Below, in pieces: positions 43,196-51,706 of a DNA stretch of 61,856 nucleotides. Each line of letters opens with the position of its first letter. Position 1 is the stretch's first letter. The notes beneath the pieces were generated by a model. It was given only the letters and a program-made list of their open reading frames with translations, was not told the DNA's origin and did no database searches. The stretch covers positions 1 to 61,856 of the forward strand of contig CAIOBP010000205.1 in assembly GCA_903856295.1 (NCBI GenBank), given 5' to 3'. Made by a program: the position numbers and the translations under genes. The DNA comes from an uncultured Rhodospirillales bacterium. Lineage in GTDB: Bacteria > Pseudomonadota > Alphaproteobacteria > Azospirillales > Azospirillaceae.

Positions 43196-44785
43196 TTATT
43201 CTTCGTGGTCGCTGTTCTCCAGCGTTACGAATTCATCGAAATTGGCGATGAACAGGTCGACCAGCGCCGGGTCGAACTGCCGGCCGCGCTCGCCCTGAAT
43301 GTATTCCAGCACCTGATCCGACGGCCAGCGCCGCTTGTAGGGCCGGTCGTTGGACACGGCGTCGAACACATCGACCAGACCGACGATCCGGCCGAGCATG
43401 TTGATCTCTTCGCCCCGGAGACCATGGGGGTAGCCCGAGCCGTCCCAGCGCTCGTGATGCTGAAGGCAAACCTGGGCGGCGGTGTTGAGCAGCCGCCGCT
43501 TCGAGCCCTTGAGGATGTTGTAGCCGATGGTGGTGTGCGCCTTGACGCAGGCATATTCCTCGGTGGTCAGCCGCCCCGGTTTGTTGAGCAGGGCGTCGGG
43601 AATGCCGACCTTGCCGAGATCGTGCATCGGCGCCACCAACCGCAGCACTTCCAGGTCCGGATCCGACAGCCCGAGCTTCAGGCCGAGCAGATGCGCGCTC
43701 TTGCCGACCCGGGCGGTGTGACGGCTGGTATCGACCGAGCGGGTTTCCACGACATCGGACAGGGTCTGGACGATCTCGGTGCTGGTTTCCGAAAGCTCGC
43801 GGTTGAGGCAGGCATTGTCGAAGGCGAAGCCAAGAGTGGCGGCGAACACCCGCAGCAGCCGAACGTCGATTTCCTCGAAGGGCTGGGGCGACTCGATATA
43901 AACCAGTTGCTCGGTACCGGTGGCGGTGTGGAACACGCCGACGAACTCGCGCTCGGCGACCACGCAGGTCCGCTCGCGGCCGATCTCGGCCAGCCGGGTG
44001 CGCAACCGGGCCGGCAACACGGACTCAGAACGCACGCCCAGCAGCTCGGAGAACTCGCCCAGCCCGGCGAGAAACTCCAACCCCTCGGGACAGCGGCTGG
44101 CGGCGAAACCCGAGACCATCACCGGCAGCGAGCCGTCGCCGGGCAAACCGCCCTGGCCATGGCTGAGCAGCACCGCGATCTGGGCCAGCGCTCCGGTGGC
44201 GAAGCGAGGCATCGACTGATGCTCGAACAGCGTGCCCGAGGCGCCGATGATCCGCTCCAGCCCCCGGCGGTTGAGTTCGAGATTGCGGATATCGCGATAG
44301 GCCCGCAGCGCCGACATCATCACCGTGTAAAGCTTCTGGGCGGTCAGCTCGGTCTTTTCGCGGTAATCGTTGATGTCGAATTCCTCGACCACCTGCCGTT
44401 CCGGCGCGTAACCGGGCTGGCCGGTGCGCAGGATGATCCGGACATTGGCGTTGCCCAGCTCCTGGCGGATGTACCGCACCACCTCGAGCCCGGCATGATC
44501 GGACTCCATCACGACATCAAGCAGCAGCACCGCGATTTCGGGATGATCGCGCATCTGGGTCCGGGTTTCGGCGGCGGTCCAGGCGCTGAGGAATTCCAGG
44601 GGACGGCCGGCGAAGGCGAACTCCTTCAGCAGCATCTTGGTCACGGCATGAACCTCGGGCTCGTCGTCGGCGATCAGCACCCGCCAGGGCCTGAGACCGA
44701 CGACCGGCGCCGTCACCGCGGATTTACCCCGGCTGGGAAACAGCAACGGCTTGCCCTTGGGAGAACTCTCAGGCTGCTCCGCCAT
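43196..44785 (-). CDS. response regulator with DUF3369 and HD-GYP phosphodiesterase domains
   Basis: A protein of 529 residues predicted to break down cyclic di-GMP when phosphorylated. The receiver (about 33-155) has WRVLIADDEPEVHAVT and the phosphoacceptor Asp in VLLLDVVMESDHAG. A DUF3369 (GAF-like) domain follows (about 175-330). The HD-GYP domain is intact: APMHDLGKVGIPDALLNKPG, the further His residues, and HHERWDGSGYPHGLRG. AGGGGGAGG precedes the ATG at 44785. It overlaps the upstream kinase gene by 17 bases, so the two form a two-component pair. Confidence 0.92.
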   Translation of the reverse strand: MAEQPESSPKGKPLLFPSRGKSAVTAPVVGLRPWRVLIADDEPEVHAVTKMLLKEFAFAGRPLEFLSAWTAAETRTQMRDHPEIAVLLLDVVMESDHAGLEVVRYIRQELGNANVRIILRTGQPGYAPERQVVEEFDINDYREKTELTAQKLYTVMMSALRAYRDIRNLELNRRGLERIIGASGTLFEHQSMPRFATGALAQIAVLLSHGQGGLPGDGSLPVMVSGFAASRCPEGLEFLAGLGEFSELLGVRSESVLPARLRTRLAEIGRERTCVVAEREFVGVFHTATGTEQLVYIESPQPFEEIDVRLLRVFAATLGFAFDNACLNRELSETSTEIVQTLSDVVETRSVDTSRHTARVGKSAHLLGLKLGLSDPDLEVLRLVAPMHDLGKVGIPDALLNKPGRLTTEEYACVKAHTTIGYNILKGSKRRLLNTAAQVCLQHHERWDGSGYPHGLRGEEINMLGRIVGLVDVFDAVSNDRPYKRRWPSDQVLEYIQGERGRQFDPALVDLFIANFDEFVTLENSDHEE

Positions 44786-47516
44786 GACGCGCCTCCCCCT
44801 CTCCGGCGGCGGACGGTTTCCCCGGGGTGTTGGCGGTCCGCGCACCGAAGGGCAGACGGATGGTCACCGTCATGCCCCTGCCGGGCGCGGAATCGCAACG
44901 GATGTGTCCGCCCAGTGTCTGCGTGACCAGATTGTACACCACATGCATACCGAGACCGCTGCCCCCTTGTCCCATCCGCGTCGTGAAGAAGGGTTCGAAT
45001 ATCTTTTCAAGCTGGTCGGGGGCCATGCCCCTGCCGTTGTCGGCATAAATCATTACCAGAACCGCGTTGTCCACCTTGACATGCACATCAATTAGGCCGT
45101 CGTCGCGGCCGTCAAAGCCGTGGACCAGGGAGTTTTCCACCAGATTCGTTAAGATTTGCGATAGCACTCCGGGGTCGCCGGTGAAAACCAGCTCCTCGGG
45201 ACAATCGACGGCGATGGCGTGGCGGGTCTTCTTGAGCTTCGGCCGCAGGCTGGTCAGAACCTCCTCGATATAGCCGCGAACGTTGAACGGCCGCCGCTGT
45301 TCGGCCGACTGGTCGACCGCCACCAGCTTGAAACTGCGGACCAGCGCGGCGGCGCGCCGCAGGTTGGAGAGCAGCGAGGCGCAGGATTCGCGGGCGCTTT
45401 CCAAATACTCCTCGAAATCCTCGTGCGTGACGGTGCCGGCCTGATAGCCCTGCTGAAGCTTCAGGGTCTTCTGGTCGAGGAACGAGGCGACGCTGACCCC
45501 GAGCCCGACCGGGGTGTTGACCTCATGGGCGACCCCGGCGACCAGCCGCCCCAGCGCCGCCATTTTCTCGGAGCGCATCAGTTCGGCCTGGGCGGCCTGC
45601 CGGTCCGAAATATCGACCACGGTGCCGACGAAGCGCACCGCCCGGCCCTGGGCATCGCGCATCGCCTCGCCGGTGTCCTCGATCCAGCAATAGGCACCGT
45701 CCTTGCCCTTGAGGCGGTACTGGGCGCGGAACGCGGCGGTGATGCCGGCGAGATGGCGCCGGGCGCGCACCCGCAATTCCGCCCGGTCGTCGGGGTGAAC
45801 CAGATCGTTGAAGGCGGCGTCGGTCATGGCCAGATCGCCGGGGGCGTAGCCAAGCCGGGCCGGCAGCTCGGGCGACCACCAGCGGCTGCGGGCGACCAGA
45901 TCGATGTCCCAAACACTGGCGTGGGTGGCGGCCAGCGCCAGCTTGAGGCGCTCCTCGCTCTGGCGCAGCGCGTCCTCGCCCTGGCGGCGGTCGGAGATGT
46001 CGAGATAGGTCAGCAGGTAGCCGGCCTCGGAGCGGCCGTAGCTGCGCACCTCGAGAATCCGGCCGTCATCGAGACGCAATTCATAGCCCTGGATGGTCGG
46101 CTGGACGATCCGCGTCAGCCGCTCGGCGACCAGCTGGCTGGTTTCGCCCGGCCCGTAGCGGCCGAGTTCGGCCAGATGGCGGATCAGGTGGGGCAGGTAG
46201 CGCCGCTCCTCGACCTCGGCCTCGCTCAACCCCCACAGCTCGAGCAGGCGGCGGTTGTAGAGGATTAGGCGCAGATCCTCGCCGAACATCATCAGGCCGT
46301 TGGGCATGGCCTCGATGGCGGCGCGCAGCTGGGCCGACTTTCTGGCGGCCTCGGCCTCGGCGGCCTTGCGCTCGGTGATGTCGGAGCCGATGCCGCGATA
46401 GCCCCGGAAAATGCCGTTGTCGTAAAAGGACGGCTTGCCCGACAGCAGGATATGCCGGGCGGCGCCGTTGCAGTCGTGGATGGTGATCTCAAGGCCGCGA
46501 AAGGCCTCGCGGCCGGTCATCACCCGGAAGTGCGCCTGCCAGATTTCCCGCGCCGCCGCGATCTGGCGCGGCCCCGCCACGTCCCACTGGGTGCGGCCGA
46601 GCACCGAAGCCGGCTCCAGCCCGGTGATTTCGAAGAAGCGCTCCGAGATATAGGTGAATTCGAAGCTGGAATTGGTCTCCCAGAACCAGTCGGAGGCGGA
46701 CTCGGCGATGTCCTGGAACCGGCGCTGGTTGGACTGGAGCACCATCACGGTGATCCACAGCGCCAGGGTCAGCCCGACCCCGAGCACCAGCACCACGATC
46801 TGCTGACCGCTGCGGGTGGCGGCGTCGAAGGCGGCCCCCGAGGCGGTGCGCACCACCCAGGTGCGTCCGGCGACGGTCAGGGCTTTGTCGTGGGTGAAGG
46901 AGGGTTCGGCGGTCAGTTCCAGCCCCTCGGGCGCCGCTTCGCCGGCCTGACGCGGCGCCTGGGCGGGCAGGGCGGCCAGCGGCGACCCGCCATCGAGCAG
47001 CGCGACCGACAGCGGCAGCGGCAAGCGCGCCTGGGCGGCGGCGACCAGCGCCGGCAGGTTGACGGTGGCGGTGACCCAGCCCTTGAGCCCGACGTGCCGG
47101 ACGGCGAGCGCGGGAGAATCGGCCGCGCGGAATACCGGCAGCACCAGCGCCGCCTCGGGGCCGCCCGCCGCCAGAACCGCCCCGCCCTGATCACGAGCCC
47201 GTTCGGCCGCCGCGCGCCAGTCCGGCCCGGCGCCCTCCGGCACCTCGCCCGCCGCGCCGGCGGCGACGAACCGCACCCGGCCGGTGCCGCCGCCATCATG
47301 GCCGGCCGCACTCAGCCGAACGATCTCGGTGGCGACGCCTTCGGCCAGCCCGGCGGCGAGGCTTTCGCTTTCCAGAAGAAACAAATCATGGGCGCGGCTT
47401 TCCTCGCCCCGCCAAGCCAGCGACCACGCCACCAGGCTCAAAGCCATCGCCGCGACGAACACCAGGCTGGGAATCACTGCCAGTATCGATGCGGCCACTT
47501 TGCCCGGTAGCGCCAT
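44769..47516 (-). CDS. membrane-bound multi-PAS sensor histidine kinase
   Basis: A kinase of 915 residues. Two membrane helices (ILAVIPSLVFVAAMALSL and IVVLVLGVGLTLALWITVMV) enclose a periplasmic sensor domain of about 220 residues. Then come three PAS domains: FQDIAESASDWFWETN, LRAAIEAMPNGLMMFGED, and LKLALAATHASVWDIDLVA with PAC segments. The kinase core has the H-box MAALGRLVAGVAHEVNTPVG and the ATPase motifs NLVENSLVHG, YADNGRGM and GGSGLGMHVV. The ATG at 47516 is preferred to a TTG at 47579. Its partner is the HD-GYP regulator just downstream. Confidence 0.88.
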   Translation of the reverse strand: MALPGKVAASILAVIPSLVFVAAMALSLVAWSLAWRGEESRAHDLFLLESESLAAGLAEGVATEIVRLSAAGHDGGGTGRVRFVAAGAAGEVPEGAGPDWRAAAERARDQGGAVLAAGGPEAALVLPVFRAADSPALAVRHVGLKGWVTATVNLPALVAAAQARLPLPLSVALLDGGSPLAALPAQAPRQAGEAAPEGLELTAEPSFTHDKALTVAGRTWVVRTASGAAFDAATRSGQQIVVLVLGVGLTLALWITVMVLQSNQRRFQDIAESASDWFWETNSSFEFTYISERFFEITGLEPASVLGRTQWDVAGPRQIAAAREIWQAHFRVMTGREAFRGLEITIHDCNGAARHILLSGKPSFYDNGIFRGYRGIGSDITERKAAEAEAARKSAQLRAAIEAMPNGLMMFGEDLRLILYNRRLLELWGLSEAEVEERRYLPHLIRHLAELGRYGPGETSQLVAERLTRIVQPTIQGYELRLDDGRILEVRSYGRSEAGYLLTYLDISDRRQGEDALRQSEERLKLALAATHASVWDIDLVARSRWWSPELPARLGYAPGDLAMTDAAFNDLVHPDDRAELRVRARRHLAGITAAFRAQYRLKGKDGAYCWIEDTGEAMRDAQGRAVRFVGTVVDISDRQAAQAELMRSEKMAALGRLVAGVAHEVNTPVGLGVSVASFLDQKTLKLQQGYQAGTVTHEDFEEYLESARESCASLLSNLRRAAALVRSFKLVAVDQSAEQRRPFNVRGYIEEVLTSLRPKLKKTRHAIAVDCPEELVFTGDPGVLSQILTNLVENSLVHGFDGRDDGLIDVHVKVDNAVLVMIYADNGRGMAPDQLEKIFEPFFTTRMGQGGSGLGMHVVYNLVTQTLGGHIRCDSAPGRGMTVTIRLPFGARTANTPGKPSAAGEGEARHGGAA

Positions 47517-47743
47517 CAACCCCGTCCCAAGCCCGAGAGACCCGCCGCCCCGGTTCGAACCAGCGGACGCGCGGCGCAAATGTCAGGCTAACATTTCGCC
47601 ATCCGGGATTGAACAAAAACACCCATTGATGCACTGCAAAAAGCAAAGCGCGACAAACGCTCAGTCATTCTGCGGCGAGGGGGGCCGGGGCTCCAAGATC
47701 AAACCGCCTCGCCAGTCATCGCCGTGCTCGACACGCCCCCCTC

Positions 47744-48742
47744 TCACGGCCGCAGCAGGCCGATCAGGTCGTGAACCTCGGCGAGGTTTTTCGCGGCGAT
47801 TTCGCCGGCCCGTTCGGCGCCGCGCCGCATGATGCGATCGAGTTCGCCGATGTCGCCGAGCAGGCGGTTCATTTCGGCGTTGATCGGGGCCAGCCGGGCC
47901 ACCGCCACCTCGACCAGCGCCACCTTGAAGGCCGAGAACTGCTGGCCGGCGAAGCGGCTCAGGGTTTCGGCCCGGCTCTCGCCGGCCAGCGCGGCGTAGA
48001 TGGTCACCAGATTGTCGGCCTCGGGCCGGGTTTCCAGTTCGACCAGGGCGCCGGGCAGCGGCTCGGGATCGGTCTTGGCCTTGCGGATCTTGAGGGCGAT
48101 GGTGTCGGGATCGTCGGTCATGTTGATCCGCGAATAATCGGACTCGTCGGACTTGCTCATCTTCTTGGAGCCGTCGCGCAACGACATCACCCGCGTCGCC
48201 TCGCCGAGAATCAGCGGTTCGGGCAGCGGGAAGGTCTCCTTGCCATAGGCGCGGTTGAAGGCGCCGGCAATGTCGCGGGCCAACTCCAGATGCTGCTTCT
48301 GATCCTCGCCCACCGGCACGTGAGTCGCCTTGTAGAGCAGAATGTCGGCGGCCATCAGCACCGGATAGCCATACAGCCCGAGCCCGGCATTGTCGCGGTG
48401 CTTGCCCGCCTTCTCCTTGAACTGGGTCATGCGGTTGAGCCAGCCGAGCGGCGTGTGGCACGAGAGAATCCAGCCCAGCTCCGAATGGCCGCTGACGCCG
48501 CTCTGGGCGAACAGCACGCAGCGCTCGGGGTCGACTCCGGCGGCGATGTAGGCGGCGATGATCTCGCGGGTGCTGCGGCGCAGCTTCTCCGGGTCCTGGG
48601 GCACGGTGATGGCGTGGAGATCGACGGCGCAAAAGATGCACTCGTACTGATCCTGCAAGGCCACCCAGTTGCGCAGCGCGCCGAGATAGTTGCCGAGATG
48701 CAATTGGCTGGTCGGCTGCATGCCGGAGAAAATACGGTTCAC
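47744..48742 (-). CDS. trpS: tryptophanyl-tRNA synthetase
   Basis: Class I aminoacyl-tRNA synthetase of 332 residues, normal length for the bacterial enzyme. It starts [20 protein letters not shown], which contains the HIGH-type motif (here HLGN), and has the KMSKS loop intact in [22 protein letters not shown]-type tRNA/ATP contacts are present in [18 protein letters not shown]. It is divergent from meaB. Confidence 0.96.
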   Translation of the reverse strand: MNRIFSGMQPTSQLHLGNYLGALRNWVALQDQYECIFCAVDLHAITVPQDPEKLRRSTREIIAAYIAAGVDPERCVLFAQSGVSGHSELGWILSCHTPLGWLNRMTQFKEKAGKHRDNAGLGLYGYPVLMAADILLYKATHVPVGEDQKQHLELARDIAGAFNRAYGKETFPLPEPLILGEATRVMSLRDGSKKMSKSDESDYSRINMTDDPDTIALKIRKAKTDPEPLPGALVELETRPEADNLVTIYAALAGESRAETLSRFAGQQFSAFKVALVEVAVARLAPINAEMNRLLGDIGELDRIMRRGAERAGEIAAKNLAEVHDLIGLLRP

Positions 48743-48914
48743 GGCGGAAAATCCTCACTGTCGGATGGGCGCGCCGCTTTATCGCCCCGGGCGCGGCACG
48801 GGTCAAGCAACGCCGTTGCCGGACGGGGGTGAGCGGCGCGCCCCGCCGCAGTCCGCTCTTGACGCCATCGCCATGCCGGTGATTTGTGGAGCCGTGCTTG
48901 AGGGAGGATATCCG

Positions 48915-49838
48915 GTGACGGCAGCCCTGGCGGCTTTGGCGGCCGCGCTCGATCGTGGAGAGAAGGCGGCGCTGGCCGGAGCGCTGGCCCGGCTGGAGCG
49001 CGACCCCGACGGCGCGGCAACTCTGGCGCTGCTCGATGCCGCGTGGCAGGCGCCGCAAGCCGAGGTGATCGGGCTGACCGGCCCGCCCGGCGTCGGCAAA
49101 TCGACCCTGACCGGGGCGCTGATCGCCGAATACCGGCGGCGCGGCCGGCGGGTGGCGGTGATCGCGGTCGACCCGTCCTCCCGGCGCAGCGGCGGCGCCT
49201 TGCTCGGCGACCGGGTGCGTCTGGCCACCGACCCCGAAGACACCGGCATCTTCGTGCGCTCGATGGCGGCGCGCGACCGGCTGGGCGGCCTGGCCGGCCT
49301 GACCATCGCCGCCATGGTGCTGATGCGCGCGCTTTACGATATTGTGTTGATCGAGACCGTGGGAGTCGGGCAGTCGGAAACCGAGATATCCGCCGCCGCC
49401 GACACCGTGGTCTTTTGCGTTCAGCCCGGCTCGGGCGATTCCCTGCAATTCATGAAGGCCGGGATCGTCGAGATTCCCCACATCGTGGTCGTGACCAAGG
49501 CCGACATGGGCGCCGTGGCCTCCCGCGCGCTCACCGACGTTGCCGGCGCCCTCGGCATGGCCGAGGATGAAAGCGGTTGGCGGGTGCCGGTGCTGGCGCT
49601 GTCGGCGCTCAACCGCGACGGGGTGACGGCGCTGGTCGATACCCTGGCCATCCGCGCCAGTTTTCTCGGCGACAAGGGCCGGCTCGCCGCCCAGCGCCAC
49701 GCCCAGGCCGGCGAATGGCTGATCGGTGCCGTGCGCGAACGCTTCGGCCGCGAGGGCCTGAAGCGCGCCGGCCACCTGCGTCTGCCGCCCGGAGAACCAC
49801 CGTTCGGACGACTGCACGACATCATGCGCGCGCTATAG
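48915..49838 (+). CDS. meaB: MeaB/ArgK-family G3E GTPase
   Basis: GTPase that protects and loads methylmalonyl-CoA mutase or related B12 enzymes. It has 307 residues from the chosen GTG. Walker A is GLTGPPGVGKSTLTGAL; IAVDPSSRRSGGALLGDR, LIETVGVGQSETE and VVTKADM are the other G motifs. The GTG at 48915 has AGGGAGGA six bases upstream, much better than the ATG at 48873. No mutase gene is nearby in the window. Confidence 0.9.
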   Translation: MTAALAALAAALDRGEKAALAGALARLERDPDGAATLALLDAAWQAPQAEVIGLTGPPGVGKSTLTGALIAEYRRRGRRVAVIAVDPSSRRSGGALLGDRVRLATDPEDTGIFVRSMAARDRLGGLAGLTIAAMVLMRALYDIVLIETVGVGQSETEISAAADTVVFCVQPGSGDSLQFMKAGIVEIPHIVVVTKADMGAVASRALTDVAGALGMAEDESGWRVPVLALSALNRDGVTALVDTLAIRASFLGDKGRLAAQRHAQAGEWLIGAVRERFGREGLKRAGHLRLPPGEPPFGRLHDIMRAL

Positions 49839-49857
49839 CGCGCACGTCAGATCCGCT

Positions 49858-50673
49858 CTAGCCGGCGAGTTCGCGCGCGCGCCGGGTCGCGGCGGCAACG
49901 GCGCGGTCGAGCAGCGGCTGGAGACCGTCGTCGGCCATCAGCACCTTCAGCGCCGCCTCGGTGGTGCCGCCGGGACTGGTGACGTTGCGGCGCAGGGTGG
50001 CGGCGGGCTCGATCGAGCGGTGGGCCAGCTCCCCCGAACCGGCGACGGTGGCGCGGGCGAGGCGCATGGCCAGCTCTTCGGACAATCCCGCCTTGACCCC
50101 GGCGGCGGCCAGCGCCTCGATCAGCAGGAAGACATAGGCCGGGCCACTGCCGGAAACGGCGGTGACCGGATCGATCAGCGCCTCATCCTCGACCCACGCG
50201 ACATCGCCGACCGCGCGCAGCAGCATCTCGCAGGCCTCGCGCTGCTCGCCGGTGACGGCGGTGTTGGCGCAGGCGACGGTGATGCCGCGCCCGACCGCGG
50301 CCGGAGTGTTGGGCATGGCGCGGACGACGGCGGCGGCCGGCGCCAATTGCTGCTCGAACCAGCCGATCGGCTTGCCGGCGGCGATGCTGAGAAACACGGT
50401 GCCCGGCCCGACGAAGCGCCGGTACTCGGGCACCACCCCGCCCAGCACCTGGGGCTTGACCGCGAACACCACGACATCGGGATAGAGCCGCGACGGCAGG
50501 GCGTCGGCCCCGGCGCAGCGCAGCAACCGTTCATGACCAGCGGTGGCGCCAAGATCGTGGGGTTCTACCACCACCACCCGCGCCACCGACGCCGCGCCGA
50601 GCCAGCCCTCGAGCAGGGCGCCGCCCATCTTGCCGCAGCCGACCAGGAGCAGAGTGCGCGACACCGGGCTCAT
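49858..50673 (-). CDS. proC: pyrroline-5-carboxylate reductase
   Basis: Last step of proline synthesis, NAD(P)H-dependent. It has 271 residues. The Rossmann motif is LLLVGCGKMGGALLEGW, the middle has RAMPNTPAAVGRG, and the C-terminal substrate-binding signature is VTAVSGSGPAYVF with VTSPGGTTEAAL. The start at 50673 (MSPVSRT) overlaps the upstream ybjN-like gene by 4 bases. Confidence 0.95.
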   Translation of the reverse strand: MSPVSRTLLLVGCGKMGGALLEGWLGAASVARVVVVEPHDLGATAGHERLLRCAGADALPSRLYPDVVVFAVKPQVLGGVVPEYRRFVGPGTVFLSIAAGKPIGWFEQQLAPAAAVVRAMPNTPAAVGRGITVACANTAVTGEQREACEMLLRAVGDVAWVEDEALIDPVTAVSGSGPAYVFLLIEALAAAGVKAGLSEELAMRLARATVAGSGELAHRSIEPAATLRRNVTSPGGTTEAALKVLMADDGLQPLLDRAVAAATRRARELAG

Positions 50674-51173
50674 GCCTCGCCGACGGTGTCGAGCAGAGCC
50701 GCCGAAACCGCCTCGGCCGGGGTCTTGCCGCCCCAGATTACGAACTGGAACGCCGGATAAAACCGTTCGCACTCGGACAGCGCGATCTCGACCAGATCCT
50801 CGAGTTGCTCGACGCTGGCGCCGTTGGGGCCGCGCAGCAGCGTCGTCTGGCGGAACATCGGCGTCTGCTCCTCGGCGCAGACGTCGAAATGCCCGAGCCA
50901 CATCCGGGTATTGACCTCGGCCAGCAGCTCGTGAACCACGGCGCGGCGGTGAGACTGCACCTTCATGTCGAACTGGCAGGAGAACTGCATGGCGCTAAGG
51001 TCTTGCTGCCACACGAAATAGAGCCGGTAATCGCACCAGCGGCCGCCGATCTCCACCACCATCTCGTCGTCGCTGGCGCGGTCGAACGGCCATTCGTTGG
51101 CGGCGACGATTTCCTCGACGATATCGAGCGGATTGTGTGTCGCCTTCGCGGTTTCCTGCGCCGCTATCGACAT
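50670..51173 (-). CDS. YbjN-domain protein
   Basis: A protein of 167 residues of the YbjN family, seen in DIVEEIVAANEWPFDRASDD, WCDYRLYFVWQQDLSAMQF and ELLAEVNTRMWLGHFDV. The fold is similar to type III secretion chaperones; its cellular role is not established. In alphaproteobacteria it is regularly found with proC and ubiK, as here. The ATG at 51173 is seven bases after GGGGAG; another ATG six bases earlier is too close to it. Confidence 0.85.
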   Translation of the reverse strand: MSIAAQETAKATHNPLDIVEEIVAANEWPFDRASDDEMVVEIGGRWCDYRLYFVWQQDLSAMQFSCQFDMKVQSHRRAVVHELLAEVNTRMWLGHFDVCAEEQTPMFRQTTLLRGPNGASVEQLEDLVEIALSECERFYPAFQFVIWGGKTPAEAVSAALLDTVGEA

Positions 51174-51188
51174 GCGCATGCTCCCCAA

Positions 51189-51214
51189 ACCGATATGTTA
51201 AGGACCGATATGTT
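51189..51214. repeat. short direct repeat upstream of the ybjN-like gene
   Basis: ACCGATATGTT occurs twice, at 51189-51199 and 51204-51214, with start-to-start spacing of 15 bases. It sits 16-41 bases ahead of the start codon and might be a binding site, or chance. Confidence 0.25.
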
Positions 51215-51320
51215 GTGGCCAACGCTCGCGCGATCACGCCCGGAAGGACGGTGCCAGATGGCCCCGGACCGCGCAACAGGATTTAGCGAATTGCCGCAAA
51301 ACCTTAGCAAGCTCAGCATA

Positions 51321-51593
51321 TTAGGCGCTTTTGGCCGCGGACGGCGCCGCCGCGAGCCGCGCCTCGAGCGCCGCCACCCGTTCGGTCAACGCTTCCTGCT
51401 CGAGCCGGGCCTTGACCGCGATTTCCCTCATCGCCTCGAATTCCTCGCGGCCGACCACATCCATCTGGCCGAGAACGCGTTCGAATTGCTGGCGGATTTG
51501 TGCCTCGACCTCGCCGCGCAGCCCGCTGAGCGCACCCAGCGCCCCCCCGGCCACTTTCGCCAAATCGTCGAGAAGCCTGTTTTCAACCTGCAT
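51321..51593 (-). CDS. ubiK: ubiquinone biosynthesis accessory factor UbiK / BMFP-domain protein
   Basis: A small coiled-coil protein of 90 residues, formerly DUF526. It begins MQVENRLLDDLAKVAGGALG and has QIRQQFERVLGQMDVVGREE, then the trimeric coiled coil LTERVAALEARLAAA. In enterobacteria it helps the aerobic ubiquinone-synthesis complex. The start at 51593 matches the family. It is read in the same direction as the ybjN-like gene, 147 bases ahead. Confidence 0.85.
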   Translation of the reverse strand: MQVENRLLDDLAKVAGGALGALSGLRGEVEAQIRQQFERVLGQMDVVGREEFEAMREIAVKARLEQEALTERVAALEARLAAAPSAAKSA

Positions 51594-51706
51594 CGGCCCA
51601 GCATCCTCATATCGCCCGCGCGAGTATGGCGGCATCACGCCGCTGTTGCAACGACCATGTCCCCGGAGGCCGGTGGCGGCTGGATTGCGCGAGGCTCAAA
51701 CAGGGT

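Noticed and set aside
47551-47560. GGTTCGAACC, similar to a tRNA T-arm
   Set aside because: It is a self-complementary ten-mer at the edge of the sensor-kinase gene; the flanks do not fold into a cloverleaf.
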